Below, piece by piece: positions 8,477-17,596 of a stretch of 51,099 bases of DNA. Both the position numbers and the translations under genes were made by a program. This stretch comes from Syntrophobacteraceae bacterium (lineage in GTDB: Bacteria > Desulfobacterota > Syntrophobacteria > Syntrophobacterales > Syntrophobacteraceae): positions 85,972-137,070 of the forward strand of contig JAGPLX010000001.1 of the NCBI GenBank assembly GCA_018053185.1. The letters are read 5' to 3'. Below the pieces are notes generated by a model. The model was not told the DNA's origin and did not search any database. It saw nothing but the letters and a program-made list of their open reading frames with translations. Every line of letters begins with the position of its first letter. Within the stretch, counting starts at the first letter, position 1.

Positions 8477-9133
8477 ATGGAAACACTGTCAATACTCGGC
8501 ATCTTTCTGATTTTGTTTATTTCTTTGATGCAAGTGCCCACGGCCTTCGCGCAGCACCTCAAGACGATCGAGCTTCCGAAGCCCCGGACGGAAGGGGGAA
8601 AGCCCTTGATGGAGGCGATCAGGGAACGAAGCACCTCCAGGGAGTTCAGTTCGCAGGAGCTGCCTTTGCAGGTTCTATCCAACCTTCTGTGGGCCGCTTT
8701 CGGGATCAACCGCCCCGACTCGGGAAAGCGCACGGCCCCCTCGGCCAGAAACTGGCAGGAAATCGATATCTACGTCGCCGCCAGGGACGGCCTTTTTCTC
8801 TATGACCCGAGAGCCCATGCCCTCCACCAGGTCCTCTCCGAAGACATCCGGGCGATCACGGGCAGACAAGACTTCGTGAAGGATGTTCCCGTGAATCTCG
8901 TCTACGTCGCGGATCTGTCCAGGATGGGAGATGCTTCGCCCCGGGACAAGGACCTCTACTCGGCAGTCGACACCGGGTTCATCAGCCAGAATGTCTATCT
9001 CTTCTGCAGTTCCGAAGGACTTGCCACCGTGGTACGAGGTCTCATTGACCGGCCGGCCTTGGCCGTGGCCATGAAGCTTCGATCCGACCAGAGAATCATT
9101 GTGGCCCAGTCGGTGGGGTATCCCGGCAAATAA
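8477..9133 (+). CDS. Exported nitroreductase/SagB-like FMN protein
   Basis: A 218-aa protein with a signal peptide: a hydrophobic stretch at residues 5-20, then PTAFA-Q, a plausible signal peptidase I site. After it comes a nitroreductase-like fold with MEAIRERSTSREF, the classic R-x-S-x-R flavin phosphate region near the N-terminus, then LLWAAFGINRP and GKRTAPSA, and a C-terminal AQSVGYP typical of SagB/ThcOx-type nitroreductases. The ATG at 8477 is preceded by AGGGGAG at good spacing. Family members bind FMN and oxidise or reduce small molecules or peptides. The substrate here is unknown. A signal peptide is unusual for an FMN protein of this family but recurs in anaerobe genomes. The gene appears monocistronic; the next gene lies 0.8 kb away. 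Confidence 0.8.
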   Translation: METLSILGIFLILFISLMQVPTAFAQHLKTIELPKPRTEGGKPLMEAIRERSTSREFSSQELPLQVLSNLLWAAFGINRPDSGKRTAPSARNWQEIDIYVAARDGLFLYDPRAHALHQVLSEDIRAITGRQDFVKDVPVNLVYVADLSRMGDASPRDKDLYSAVDTGFISQNVYLFCSSEGLATVVRGLIDRPALAVAMKLRSDQRIIVAQSVGYPGK

Positions 9134-9945
9134 TGGAAAGGGACCATCGAGTATTTTTGACCGCATCTGCCTGCAGCGGATCACCTGTGCCGGAAGAGGA
9201 TATCGTTGCCCGGCACCATTACCTGCGATTGCCCGGGGACAGCCTCAGACCGTGATTGACGAGAAGAGAACGATCTGGTATTTGGGGACCAGCCTTCTTT
9301 ACGTAGAGCGGCAGCCATGGTTCCGGTTACGTCTATCGCGGGAGGTCTCCCGCGGTTGTATTCAAGGGCGGGCATGGAGTGGAGATCGTTGTACCGGAGA
9401 TGGAAACCCCGGTCGGAATACTCGAGATGATAAGCGGCCTGGTTCACCTTTCGGGGAAAGACTCGGATGAATGGGGTGCACAGGCCGTAGTCCTGATGAG
9501 AAGCTTTACGAAGAACCCATCAGCCGGGAGAGGTTGTCAAGAAAAGGCGGCACGAGAAAGCACGGCCCTGGAATTCAATGGAAAACGGACCCGGAGTGGT
9601 TGTGGATGAGGGGAGGATTCCCGTCGCGGCTGCTCCACAAGGAACCGGATGATCTGCTCCGGATCGTTCCCACCTATGATGATCGGCCATCCAAACGCAG
9701 GCAGGGGCAACTTGTACCGGCCTCCCCTCAAGAGGGAACGAACGTGTTCCATGAGAAATGGAATGAGAAAGAGGAGTTCATTTCGGACACAGGTGTTCGT
9801 GGCTTTTCATGGCGGTAATATTCCGGTTCCGTTGCAGCTGATTTCCGGGGTTCTACTTTGCTGTTTGACCGGTTCCAGTGCCCGTTTGGAGGGCGCTTCG
9901 TGATTGTGGGGAAAGAGATTCGCGCAACAAACCGTGGAGAGCCCT
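9134..9945. other. Gene-poor 0.8-kb stretch
   Basis: No reading frame here has the length, codon use or motifs of a gene. Short open frames exist on both strands but resemble nothing I know. A weak promoter-like pair (TTGACG at 9256-9261, TATTTG at 9279-9284, 17-bp spacer) lies inside it. It may be decayed coding sequence or the long leader of the exopolysaccharide export gene that follows. The ribosome binding site of that gene (GGAGAG, about 9935-9940) is at its right end. Confidence 0.4.
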
Positions 9946-12558
9946 ATGGTGTGTAAAAAGGCATGGCAAAAGGTCACCGTCATCTTTCTGCTCCTGTTTT
10001 TCCTCACAAACAGCGTGGCAGCCCAGCAGGGTATTCGCGTGGTTCCCATTGGTCCGGGGACTCCAGAGGAGAAAGAGTCCACACCTGCGATTCCTCCCAG
10101 TAGAGGCCAGGTTCCACCAAGCCAAGTCCCCATGGGCCAAGTCCCGCCGGGCCAGCTCTCTCCAGGGCAAATCCTTCCGGGTCAGATCCCGCCCGGGCAA
10201 CTCCCGCCGGGACAGGTCCCCAGGCCGCCGGCAGGAGGAGCACCCCTTTCGTCGGAAGTTCCGACAACTCAATGGCAGGCGGTGCCCCCACCCCCCGAAA
10301 CATTTGTCGAAAAAACCTATGCTCCTGTCGAACAGCTTTCGGATATCGAGAAATACCTTTCCGGAAAGGCTCCCCTGGAATTGACCTTTGACATCAAGCA
10401 GTTCGGCTACGAGCTTTTTCTCGAGCCGCCCTCCAGCTTTGCACCGGTTCAGAACGTGCCCGTCGGGCCGGATTATGTGATTGGTCCCGGTGATGAGATC
10501 CGCGTCAACGTCTGGGGAGGAATTGAGGGGGCCACAACGGTTACGGTGGATAGAGACGGGAACATCACTCTTCCCAAGATAGGCACCCTTGGGGTTACGG
10601 GTCTTACCTTTGAAGAGCTCAAGCAGATGCTCCATAAGGAATTTTCCAAGTCCTACAGCGATTTTGAGATGAACATCAGCATGGGGCAGCTGCGGAGTAT
10701 GAGGATTTATGTAGTCGGCAAGGCAAGAAAGCCGGGAGCCTATTCCATTTCATCCCTCTCGACCTTCGTCAATGCGCTGTTTGAATCGGGAGGCCCGAGC
10801 AAGGTCGGAACCATGCGTGATCTGCAGCTCATCAGGCAAGGAAAAACCCTGCTTCATTTCGATCTGTACGATTTCTTGCTCAGGGGCCAGAAGAGCGATG
10901 ACATGAGACTGATGCCCGAGGATGTCATTTTCATTCCTCCTATCGGGCCGGTTGCGGGGATCGCCGGGGATGTTCTCTCGCCGGCAATCTACGAGTTGAA
11001 AGGGCGAACTCGGGTGAGCGAGCTCATCAAAATGGCGGGGGGAGCAACGGCTAAGGCCTACCTTCAAAGGGTTCAGGTTGAGAGGGTGTTTCAGAACAAG
11101 AGCAAAATCATTCTCGATCTGAACTTGAAACAATTGAAAGACAAAAACGATATTCTTCTTGAGAACGGCGATCTCGTGAAGGTCCTTCCCATCACTCCCG
11201 ATGTAGAGAACAAGGTCGTTCTCCAGGGGAACGTCTGGAGACCTGGGGAATATGAATGGAAACGGGGTATGAGAGTCAGGGACCTCATCAGGTCCACGAA
11301 GGAGTTGCTGCCCGATACCCTCATGGATACGGCTCGGATCGATCGACTGGTTCCTCCCGATTATCATTACGAATACAAGGTCTTCAATCTCGGCAAGCTC
11401 CTTTTGGAAAACGACGAACACGAAAATGTCAAGCTGGAACCCTACGATACCGTGGTGGTGTTCAACAAATGGCAAGTGCGTGAAATGCCCAAAGTGCGGT
11501 CCGAAGGAGCTCTTCACCATCCAGGAGCGTATGATTTTCGACCCAATATGAAGCTCTCGGACCTCATCCAGCTCTCGGGGGGACTCAAAAAATACGCCAT
11601 GGCGGATGTGGCCGAGCTGACCCGGGTGACACCCACCCCGGAAGGTCCAAGAACCCAGAAGTTCCAGGTCAATCCCAAACTTGCCGTCGAGGGAGACCCC
11701 CTGGCGGACATTATCCTCGAGGAAGACGACTACCTGTTCATCCGATCCGTCCCGGAATGGGATCTTTACAAAATCGTCACCTTGACCGGCGAAGTCAGGC
11801 ATCCGGGAAATTACACCATCGAGAAAGGCGAGAAGCTGTCCACGCTTCTTGCTCGCGCGGGAGGCTTCACCGACAAGGCCTACTTAAGAGGAGCCGTGTT
11901 CACACGGCAGAGCATCAAGGCAACCCAGCAGGCCCAGGTGAAGGACATGGTCGATCGCCTGGAACGGGAGCTTCTTGCGTCGGGATCTTCAGTGGCGGGC
12001 ACGGCCCTCACCCCGGAGGAGGCCAAGATCATGGCCGAGGAGAACAAGGAGAAGGCCAAATTCGTAGAAAGCCTGAGAACCCTGGAGGCCAAGGGAAGAA
12101 TGGTGATCTCGTTGCGTCCCCCCGAAAAGCTGAGGAATACTCCCGAGGACCTGGTCCTCGAGGAGGGAGATCAACTCTATGTTCCGGCGACCATGGAGAG
12201 CGTGCAGGTTGTGGGCGCGGTGTATAACCAGTCCGCATTCCAGTACAAGGAAGGAAAAGACTCGTCCTACTATATCAAAATGAGCGGCGGATATACCCGG
12301 AACGCTGACAAAAAGAACCAATACATCGTGAAGGTTGACGGCAAGGCGCTCAAACCCAAGGGGGGCATCTTCTCCTGGAATAAGGATTCCCGTGAATGGA
12401 CGGTGGGTTCCTCCCAGCTCGAACCGGGGGACACCATCGTGGTGCCGGACAAGCTGGATAAGGTTTCGTGGCTGCGAAACATCAAGGACATCACCCAAGT
12501 CCTCGCCAATGTCGCCTCAGCCGCTGGGATCACATTCGTGGCATTGGACCGGAATTGA
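9946..12558 (+). CDS. Wza-like polysaccharide export outer-membrane protein with multiple SLBB domains
   Basis: An 870-aa protein. The start at 9946 gives a clean signal peptide (MVCKKAWQK, a hydrophobic core at 10-20, then SVAA-QQ) and has GGAGAG 5 bp upstream. A Pro/Gly/Gln pentapeptide tract (54-93) comes next. The Poly_export domain begins around residue 165 (GPDYVIGPGDEIRVNVWGG). Several SLBB-type beta-grasp repeats follow, each containing a V-x-G-x-V-x-x-P-G-x-Y signature (VVGKARKPGAYS, LQGNVWRPGEYEW, LTGEVRHPGNYT). The protein is about twice the length of E. coli Wza, as is common in deltaproteobacteria. It should form the outer-membrane or periplasmic channel for capsule/exopolysaccharide export. 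The next gene encodes the matching inner-membrane chain-length protein. No glycosyltransferases are in view. Confidence 0.92.
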   Translation: MVCKKAWQKVTVIFLLLFFLTNSVAAQQGIRVVPIGPGTPEEKESTPAIPPSRGQVPPSQVPMGQVPPGQLSPGQILPGQIPPGQLPPGQVPRPPAGGAPLSSEVPTTQWQAVPPPPETFVEKTYAPVEQLSDIEKYLSGKAPLELTFDIKQFGYELFLEPPSSFAPVQNVPVGPDYVIGPGDEIRVNVWGGIEGATTVTVDRDGNITLPKIGTLGVTGLTFEELKQMLHKEFSKSYSDFEMNISMGQLRSMRIYVVGKARKPGAYSISSLSTFVNALFESGGPSKVGTMRDLQLIRQGKTLLHFDLYDFLLRGQKSDDMRLMPEDVIFIPPIGPVAGIAGDVLSPAIYELKGRTRVSELIKMAGGATAKAYLQRVQVERVFQNKSKIILDLNLKQLKDKNDILLENGDLVKVLPITPDVENKVVLQGNVWRPGEYEWKRGMRVRDLIRSTKELLPDTLMDTARIDRLVPPDYHYEYKVFNLGKLLLENDEHENVKLEPYDTVVVFNKWQVREMPKVRSEGALHHPGAYDFRPNMKLSDLIQLSGGLKKYAMADVAELTRVTPTPEGPRTQKFQVNPKLAVEGDPLADIILEEDDYLFIRSVPEWDLYKIVTLTGEVRHPGNYTIEKGEKLSTLLARAGGFTDKAYLRGAVFTRQSIKATQQAQVKDMVDRLERELLASGSSVAGTALTPEEAKIMAEENKEKAKFVESLRTLEAKGRMVISLRPPEKLRNTPEDLVLEEGDQLYVPATMESVQVVGAVYNQSAFQYKEGKDSSYYIKMSGGYTRNADKKNQYIVKVDGKALKPKGGIFSWNKDSREWTVGSSQLEPGDTIVVPDKLDKVSWLRNIKDITQVLANVASAAGITFVALDRN
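10105..10224 (+). repeat. Eight tandem 15-bp units encoding G-Q-[VLI]-x-P pentapeptides
   Basis: Inside the Wza-like gene, residues 54-93 consist of eight consecutive pentapeptides of the form (G/S)Q(V/L/I)x(P/M/R): GQVPP, SQVPM, GQVPP, GQLSP, GQILP, GQIPP, GQLPP, GQVPR. The 15-bp DNA units are similar but not identical. They probably form an extended, unstructured linker between the signal peptide and the export domain. The unit length is a multiple of three, so copy-number change would keep the frame. Confidence 0.9.
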
Positions 12559-12743
12559 TGTGAATGCGGCGCCACGGTATAGGGTGACCGGTCGTCCCCG
12601 GGGTGATACCCTGCCCTCTTGCTTTTCTTGAGAAGGGACTTTATGGGCGGGACAAAGGGAAAGGCGTGCATGGGCCCGCCGATCTTATGGCTGCCCGGCA
12701 GAGGGCCTCATCGCCGTCGAAACAGGAGTAGGAGCTGGTTTAG

Positions 12744-14009
12744 ATGGATGATATGATTCAAAACGAGATGGAAGAGGTCCATCTCCTGGACTATGTGCTT
12801 ATCCTGGTAAAGCGCATGAGGTTTATCCTCATCTTTACCTTCACCCTGAGCTTCCTCACGGCGGTCTACAGCCTGATCACTCCCGAAATTTACCAGGGAA
12901 CGGCAAAGGTCGTTCCTCCTTCGAAGGGGTCTTTGGGAGCATCCGCCGCCATATTGGGTCAGCTGGCGGCAATGGTGCCCGCAGGCCTTGGGGGAGGACC
13001 GGCTTCTCCTTCCGATCTTCTGGTCGGCATGGTGACGGAAAGCAGGACCATTGCCGATGCTATTATCGATCGATTCAACCTGATGGAACTGTACGAGGCA
13101 AAAACTCGAATGGATGCAATCAAAGAGCTCTCGAAGGTTCTCAAGGCCCAGAGCGACCGGAAGAGCGGGATCGTGACCATCCAGGTGGAAGACGAGGACC
13201 CGAAAAGAGCCGCAGACATGGCCAATGCCTTCGTCGAGGAGCTGATCAAGACCGAGAGGAAGCTCTCCACCACGGAAGCCGCCCAGAAGAGGCTCTTCTA
13301 TGAAAGGCAGCTTAAAGAGACTCACGCTGACCTCGTCCGGGCGGAGGAGGCCTTGCAGAAGTTCCAGGAGACCACGGGAGCGATCAAGATCGACAACCAG
13401 GCGGAAGCTGTGTTTTCGGGCATCGCCAATCTGAGGGCCCAGATTACCGCCAAAGAAATTCAGCTCAAGGTCATGAGGACCTATACCACTCCGTACAACC
13501 GGGAAGTGAGGCAGGTGGAAGAAGAGCTGGCCGGCATGAAGGAACAGCTGAAAAAATTGGAGGCCGGAGCGGACAGTTCCTATGGCAGTACGATCATCCC
13601 GACCTCAGAGATGCCCGTTTTGGGAGTCGAATACCTCCGGAAGTTGAGAGAGTTCAAGATCCAGGAAGCGATCTATGAAATATTGCTGAAGCAGTACGAA
13701 ACGGCAAAGATAGATGAGGCAAACGACGCAGCCAGCTCGATCCAGGTGCTGGACTGGGCAACGGTACCTGATAAGCGAATCAAACCCAAACGGACCCTCA
13801 TGGTGGTGCTTGCGACCATGGTGGGGTTCTTTCTCGCCGTTTTTGCCGCCTTTGCGGCCGAATACTGGGAAAAGGCCTCTAGAGACCCTGAAGAGAGCGA
13901 ACGTCTGGCCCGGATGAGGGAATACCTGGCCCCCATCAAGAACAGTCGAGTTGTTGTGAAGTCCCGTGAGATTCTCAAGAAGAGGCTTCCCTGGTTTCGA
14001 CGGGATTGA
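12744..14009 (+). CDS. Wzz/GumC-like polysaccharide chain-length or co-polymerase protein
   Basis: A 421-aa protein of the Wzz family. A first membrane helix lies at about 27-45, followed by the TPEIYQGTAKVVPP motif expected right after TM1. A long periplasmic coiled-coil region (about 175-290) comes next, then a proline-rich turn (VPDKRIKPKRTL) leading into a second membrane helix at about 352-373. A short basic cytoplasmic tail follows, without a BY-kinase domain. Wzz proteins set polysaccharide chain length and bridge to the Wza channel. The preceding Wza-like gene 185 bp upstream supports co-function. Start at 12744, preceded by an AGGAG-rich stretch. The following gene is convergent. Confidence 0.9.
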   Translation: MDDMIQNEMEEVHLLDYVLILVKRMRFILIFTFTLSFLTAVYSLITPEIYQGTAKVVPPSKGSLGASAAILGQLAAMVPAGLGGGPASPSDLLVGMVTESRTIADAIIDRFNLMELYEAKTRMDAIKELSKVLKAQSDRKSGIVTIQVEDEDPKRAADMANAFVEELIKTERKLSTTEAAQKRLFYERQLKETHADLVRAEEALQKFQETTGAIKIDNQAEAVFSGIANLRAQITAKEIQLKVMRTYTTPYNREVRQVEEELAGMKEQLKKLEAGADSSYGSTIIPTSEMPVLGVEYLRKLREFKIQEAIYEILLKQYETAKIDEANDAASSIQVLDWATVPDKRIKPKRTLMVVLATMVGFFLAVFAAFAAEYWEKASRDPEESERLARMREYLAPIKNSRVVVKSREILKKRLPWFRRD

Positions 14010-14028
14010 GGGGGTTGCGTTTATCGCC

Positions 14029-15222
14029 TCAGAGCACCATCAACTCTTCCGACGCCGTGTTCAAGGATTGGAGGCCTTCGGAACCCACAAGGTAGGTATT
14101 TTCCAAACCCGCGATTCCGATATCGGGAAGGAGGATTTTGGGCTCGAAGGCAAATGTCATCCCGGCCTCGAGGGTGGTTTCCTGCCCTTTTGCGATGAGC
14201 GGGGGTTCATCTATCTCCAGTCCCAGGCCATGACCGACGAAGGTAACCCTGGTGTCCTGATGTCCCATGAAGTATGCTGCCCAGCCGGCTTCCTCGGCCC
14301 ACTGGCAGGTGTTGCGGTAAAGGTCACCACAAACGGAACCCGGTCGAGCGATTTCCCGGAACCGCCGGTGCACTTCCCGGACAAATTCGTAGGCTTGCTG
14401 CAGCTGGGCGGGGGGCGTTCCGATGCAGAAGTTGCGGGTCTGATCGTTGAGGTAGCCGTGGTAGTTCATCCCGATGTCAACGCTGACGACCTCTCCCGCA
14501 CGGATTTTACGCATGCCTGCCCCCAGGCCGAATGCGGGGCTCCAGCCCGTTCCTCCCGTGGGAGTGTCCGTATAGGCCGGTACCGCGGCTTCCGGTCCCG
14601 ACAGGATGTGCCCGAAAAACATGTCCATGTTGAACTTGCGAACCCGAATCAAACCCAGGTGACCGGCCTTTCGGGCAACGGCTTCCAGCTCCACGCTCAA
14701 ATCGAACTCCGAAATCCCTTCCCTCAGGAACCTCGGAACCGCGTCCGCAACCACCTGGGCCAAAGCTGCCGCCCCTCGCATCATCTCTACTTCCCAGGGG
14801 GACTTGATCATCCTCAGGCGAAGAATGAGCCCGCTGATGTCCTTGATCTTCTGCCGGGGGAAAAGTTTCTGGTCATAGAACAAGTAATCGGCGGCCGGGA
14901 GGACGTCCAGTTCCATTCCGAGGACTTCGGGGGATTTGGTGCCGCACGCCTCCCACACCGCAGATGGAAGCTCCCGGGTGCTTCGCAAAGGGCGGATGGG
15001 ACGAAGGGGGGATTGGGACAGGGCGCGTCCGGGATCCCGTCTCACCAGGAAGAGGGGATTTCCCGATGCGGGAACGATGAGGTGAGCGTCCTGCACCGTA
15101 CCGGTGAGATAATACAGGTCGGCGTTTTGCCGAACGATAGCCGCATCCACCTCGCTCTTGGAAAGAACGTCCTGGAAAGACGCCAGCCTTCGGGCAATTT
15201 CATCGGGTGGGACTCTCAGCAT
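14029..15222 (-). CDS. M24-family metallopeptidase (Xaa-Pro aminopeptidase-like)
   Basis: A 397-aa protein with the pita-bread fold of M24 peptidases. An N-terminal creatinase-like domain (about 1-140) is followed by the catalytic domain. Metal ligands are visible as Asp249 (VSVDIG), Asp260 (GYLNDQTR), His in VGHGLGLEIDEPP, Glu in FAFEPK and Glu in GLENTY. Such enzymes remove N-terminal residues next to proline, or hydrolyse related substrates. The frame is open further upstream, but I place the start at the ATG at 15222, where family similarity begins and GAGGA lies about 12 bp upstream. It is convergent with the Wzz-like gene and divergent from the ABC-F gene. Confidence 0.9.
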   Translation of the reverse strand: MLRVPPDEIARRLASFQDVLSKSEVDAAIVRQNADLYYLTGTVQDAHLIVPASGNPLFLVRRDPGRALSQSPLRPIRPLRSTRELPSAVWEACGTKSPEVLGMELDVLPAADYLFYDQKLFPRQKIKDISGLILRLRMIKSPWEVEMMRGAAALAQVVADAVPRFLREGISEFDLSVELEAVARKAGHLGLIRVRKFNMDMFFGHILSGPEAAVPAYTDTPTGGTGWSPAFGLGAGMRKIRAGEVVSVDIGMNYHGYLNDQTRNFCIGTPPAQLQQAYEFVREVHRRFREIARPGSVCGDLYRNTCQWAEEAGWAAYFMGHQDTRVTFVGHGLGLEIDEPPLIAKGQETTLEAGMTFAFEPKILLPDIGIAGLENTYLVGSEGLQSLNTASEELMVL

Positions 15223-15525
15223 GATGGATCGTATCCTCGACCGATCGCCTCGGGATGCTGTGATGTATCCTGAACTGACTTCATCTTGCATCCGCCTGGA
15301 CAGCCCCTGGTCAACCGCTTTTTTCGGAAAAGGGATGTCCATCGGAACCCGTCGGAAATTGTTTACCATTTTTTCGGGCGCATCGTAAACGATTTGGTCG
15401 ACGCCCTGCGACCCGACTTGTGCGTCGCGGTTTTCCATTTCATGAGGTCGGGTTATATCCTATCGGCTCGATCGTTAAGCTTCCATAATTGTCCTGATTT
15501 GTCCCGGCGGAGGAGTAAAACCACC

Positions 15526-17550
15526 GTGTTGACGGTTCAAGGAATCGGCAAGTGTCTTGGGGGAAAGGAGTTGTTTCGGGACGTCTCCTTTCATTTGCAC
15601 CCCGGGGAAAAGGTAGGGCTTATCGGCCCCAATGGATCGGGCAAGACCACTCTCTTCCAGATCATGATGGAGCAGGTCGAGCCCGATGCCGGCGCGGTGG
15701 TCCGCTCCAGGGGTTTGCGAGTGGGATATCTTCCCCAGCAGTGGTTTCCCGTTCAAGGAAAAACAGTCCTTGCCTACGCCATGGATGTGGACCGGCAGGT
15801 TCTCTGGGTCCGCAATCGGCTCCACGAGATCCAGATCTGTCTCGACACAGAGAAGGGGCGGGAGAAAATCGAGGGGTTGGCCCTCGAGCAGGCGAGTCTT
15901 CTCGATCGACTGGAACACCTCGGGGGCTACGACCTCGAGGCTCGAGCATCCAAGGTTCTTGGGGGCCTCGGATTTGGCGGCGACCGGCTGCATCAGTCCG
16001 TATCCGGCCTGAGCGGCGGTTGGGGCATGCGGCTGGAACTGGCTCGGCTCCTGCTTGGAGAACCGGACCTTTTGCTTTTGGACGAACCCACGAATCACCT
16101 GGACCTCGATTCGTTGATGTGGCTCGAGACCTATCTCGTGGGGACGCCGTCGGCGGTGGTGATCATCTCCCATGACCGTACCTTCCTCAACCGGGTTGTT
16201 CAAAGGATTTTCGAAATCGAACAGGGTCGATTCCAGGACTACAAAGGAAACTACGACTCTTACGTGGAAGAGAAGGCCCGCCGGAAAGAAGTCCTCGAAG
16301 CCACCTACAAGAACCAGCAGGAGAGAATCCGCCAGGTCGAACGCTTCATCGAACGGAACCGGGTGCGCAAGGACCGGGCCAGGCAGGTACAGAGCCGCCT
16401 GAAGCTTCTCGAGAAAATGGAACGGGTCCGCCCTCTTCGGGAGGTGACCCAGGTTCGGTTTTCTTTTCCGGAACCTCCAAGATCCGGCAGGCAGGTCCTC
16501 GAGTTGCGCCGGGTTCACAAAGCCTACGGCCGCCATACGGTCTACTCAGGAATCGATCTGACCATCGAGCGCGGAGAAAGGATTGCCTTCCTTGGAGCCA
16601 ACGGCGCCGGAAAAAGCACCCTGTTGAAGATCCTGGCCGGGGTCGAGGAAATCTCACAGGGGGAGAGAATCCTCGGGCACAACGTCGTCCTTGGCTACTA
16701 CGCCCAGTACCAGTGGGAACAGCTCCGATCGGAATGGACGGTACTCGAGGAGGCTTCTTCCGTTGCCGGAGATCTGAGCCAGACGGCCCTTCGCAGTCTC
16801 CTGGGCGCTTTTCTGTTTTGCGGCGACGAGGTGTCGAAAAAGGTGAGTGTTCTAAGTGGCGGGGAGAAGGCTCGATTGATCCTGTGCAAACTGCTTCTCC
16901 AACGCCCAAATGTTCTCCTCCTGGACGAACCTACGAACCACCTGGATATCCCTTCCAGGATCGTCCTGGAAGCGGCCCTGGCGGATTTCCCGGGCACACT
17001 CTGTTTCATCAGCCATGACCGCCATTTCATCAATGCCATTGCCACCCGGACGCTGCTGGTGGAAAATGGAATGGTCCGTCTTTTTCCAGGCAATTATGAC
17101 GATTACCGGAATATCTGGAGTCGCAGGATCGAGGCCGAAACCCATTGCACTCCCGAGGCTTTTTCCCAGGCAGACCCGGCCTCCGGCGGCGTTGCTGCAA
17201 AGAAAGACGCCGCCGTTCGAAAACGCGAGGAAGCCCACTGGAGAAATGAGCTGTATCGCCTGAAAAAGCCCTTGCAGGAACGCCTCGAGGAGACGGAGGC
17301 CCGCATCGAGGAGACCCAGGCCCGATGGAGTGAGCTGAACCAGGCCCTGGCTCTTCCCGAGACCTACCAAGACCCGTCGAGAGCTCGAGATCTGATTCGA
17401 GAACACAGGGAGTGTCAAACCCTCCTCGATCGCCTTACCCAAGCATGGGAAGATACGGCGCTTGCCGTGGAAGAACTGGAAGCCGGCTTCCGTCGGCAAA
17501 AGGAGGACAGTATCCAGGAGTGCCGCAAAAAGAATTCGAGAGCCCTCTAA
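15526..17550 (+). CDS. ABC-F family ATPase (Uup/YheS-like ribosome-associated factor)
   Basis: A 674-aa soluble protein with two ABC domains and no membrane segments. Domain 1 has Walker A GPNGSGKT (34-41), signature LSGGWG and LLLLDEPTNHLDLD. Domain 2 has GANGAGKST, LSGGEKARL and LLLDEPTNHLDIP. The linker between them is the charged helical P-site tRNA-interaction motif region, and the C-terminus is a coiled coil (about 570-665). ABC-F proteins act on ribosomes stalled or paused in translation. I chose the GTG at 15526 because a strong GGAGGAG lies 10 bp upstream and the frame before it has no family similarity. The LysR gene follows after 46 bp. Confidence 0.92.
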   Translation: MLTVQGIGKCLGGKELFRDVSFHLHPGEKVGLIGPNGSGKTTLFQIMMEQVEPDAGAVVRSRGLRVGYLPQQWFPVQGKTVLAYAMDVDRQVLWVRNRLHEIQICLDTEKGREKIEGLALEQASLLDRLEHLGGYDLEARASKVLGGLGFGGDRLHQSVSGLSGGWGMRLELARLLLGEPDLLLLDEPTNHLDLDSLMWLETYLVGTPSAVVIISHDRTFLNRVVQRIFEIEQGRFQDYKGNYDSYVEEKARRKEVLEATYKNQQERIRQVERFIERNRVRKDRARQVQSRLKLLEKMERVRPLREVTQVRFSFPEPPRSGRQVLELRRVHKAYGRHTVYSGIDLTIERGERIAFLGANGAGKSTLLKILAGVEEISQGERILGHNVVLGYYAQYQWEQLRSEWTVLEEASSVAGDLSQTALRSLLGAFLFCGDEVSKKVSVLSGGEKARLILCKLLLQRPNVLLLDEPTNHLDIPSRIVLEAALADFPGTLCFISHDRHFINAIATRTLLVENGMVRLFPGNYDDYRNIWSRRIEAETHCTPEAFSQADPASGGVAAKKDAAVRKREEAHWRNELYRLKKPLQERLEETEARIEETQARWSELNQALALPETYQDPSRARDLIREHRECQTLLDRLTQAWEDTALAVEELEAGFRRQKEDSIQECRKKNSRAL

Positions 17551-17596
17551 CCTGGGAGTGCCCCTGCAAGCCCGGGCGGAATCGGAAACGCAACCC

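Noticed and set aside
9379..9818. Short overlapping frames in the gene-poor stretch before the exporter
   Set aside because: No motifs, no ribosome sites, and no consistent codon bias; treated as non-coding.
10105..10224. Tandem repeats considered as a CRISPR-like array
   Set aside because: Units are contiguous, 15 bp, without spacers, and encode an in-frame pentapeptide repeat.
13966..15273. A 435-codon plus-strand frame opposite the M24 peptidase
   Set aside because: Antisense shadow without motifs; M24 metal ligands are complete on the other strand.
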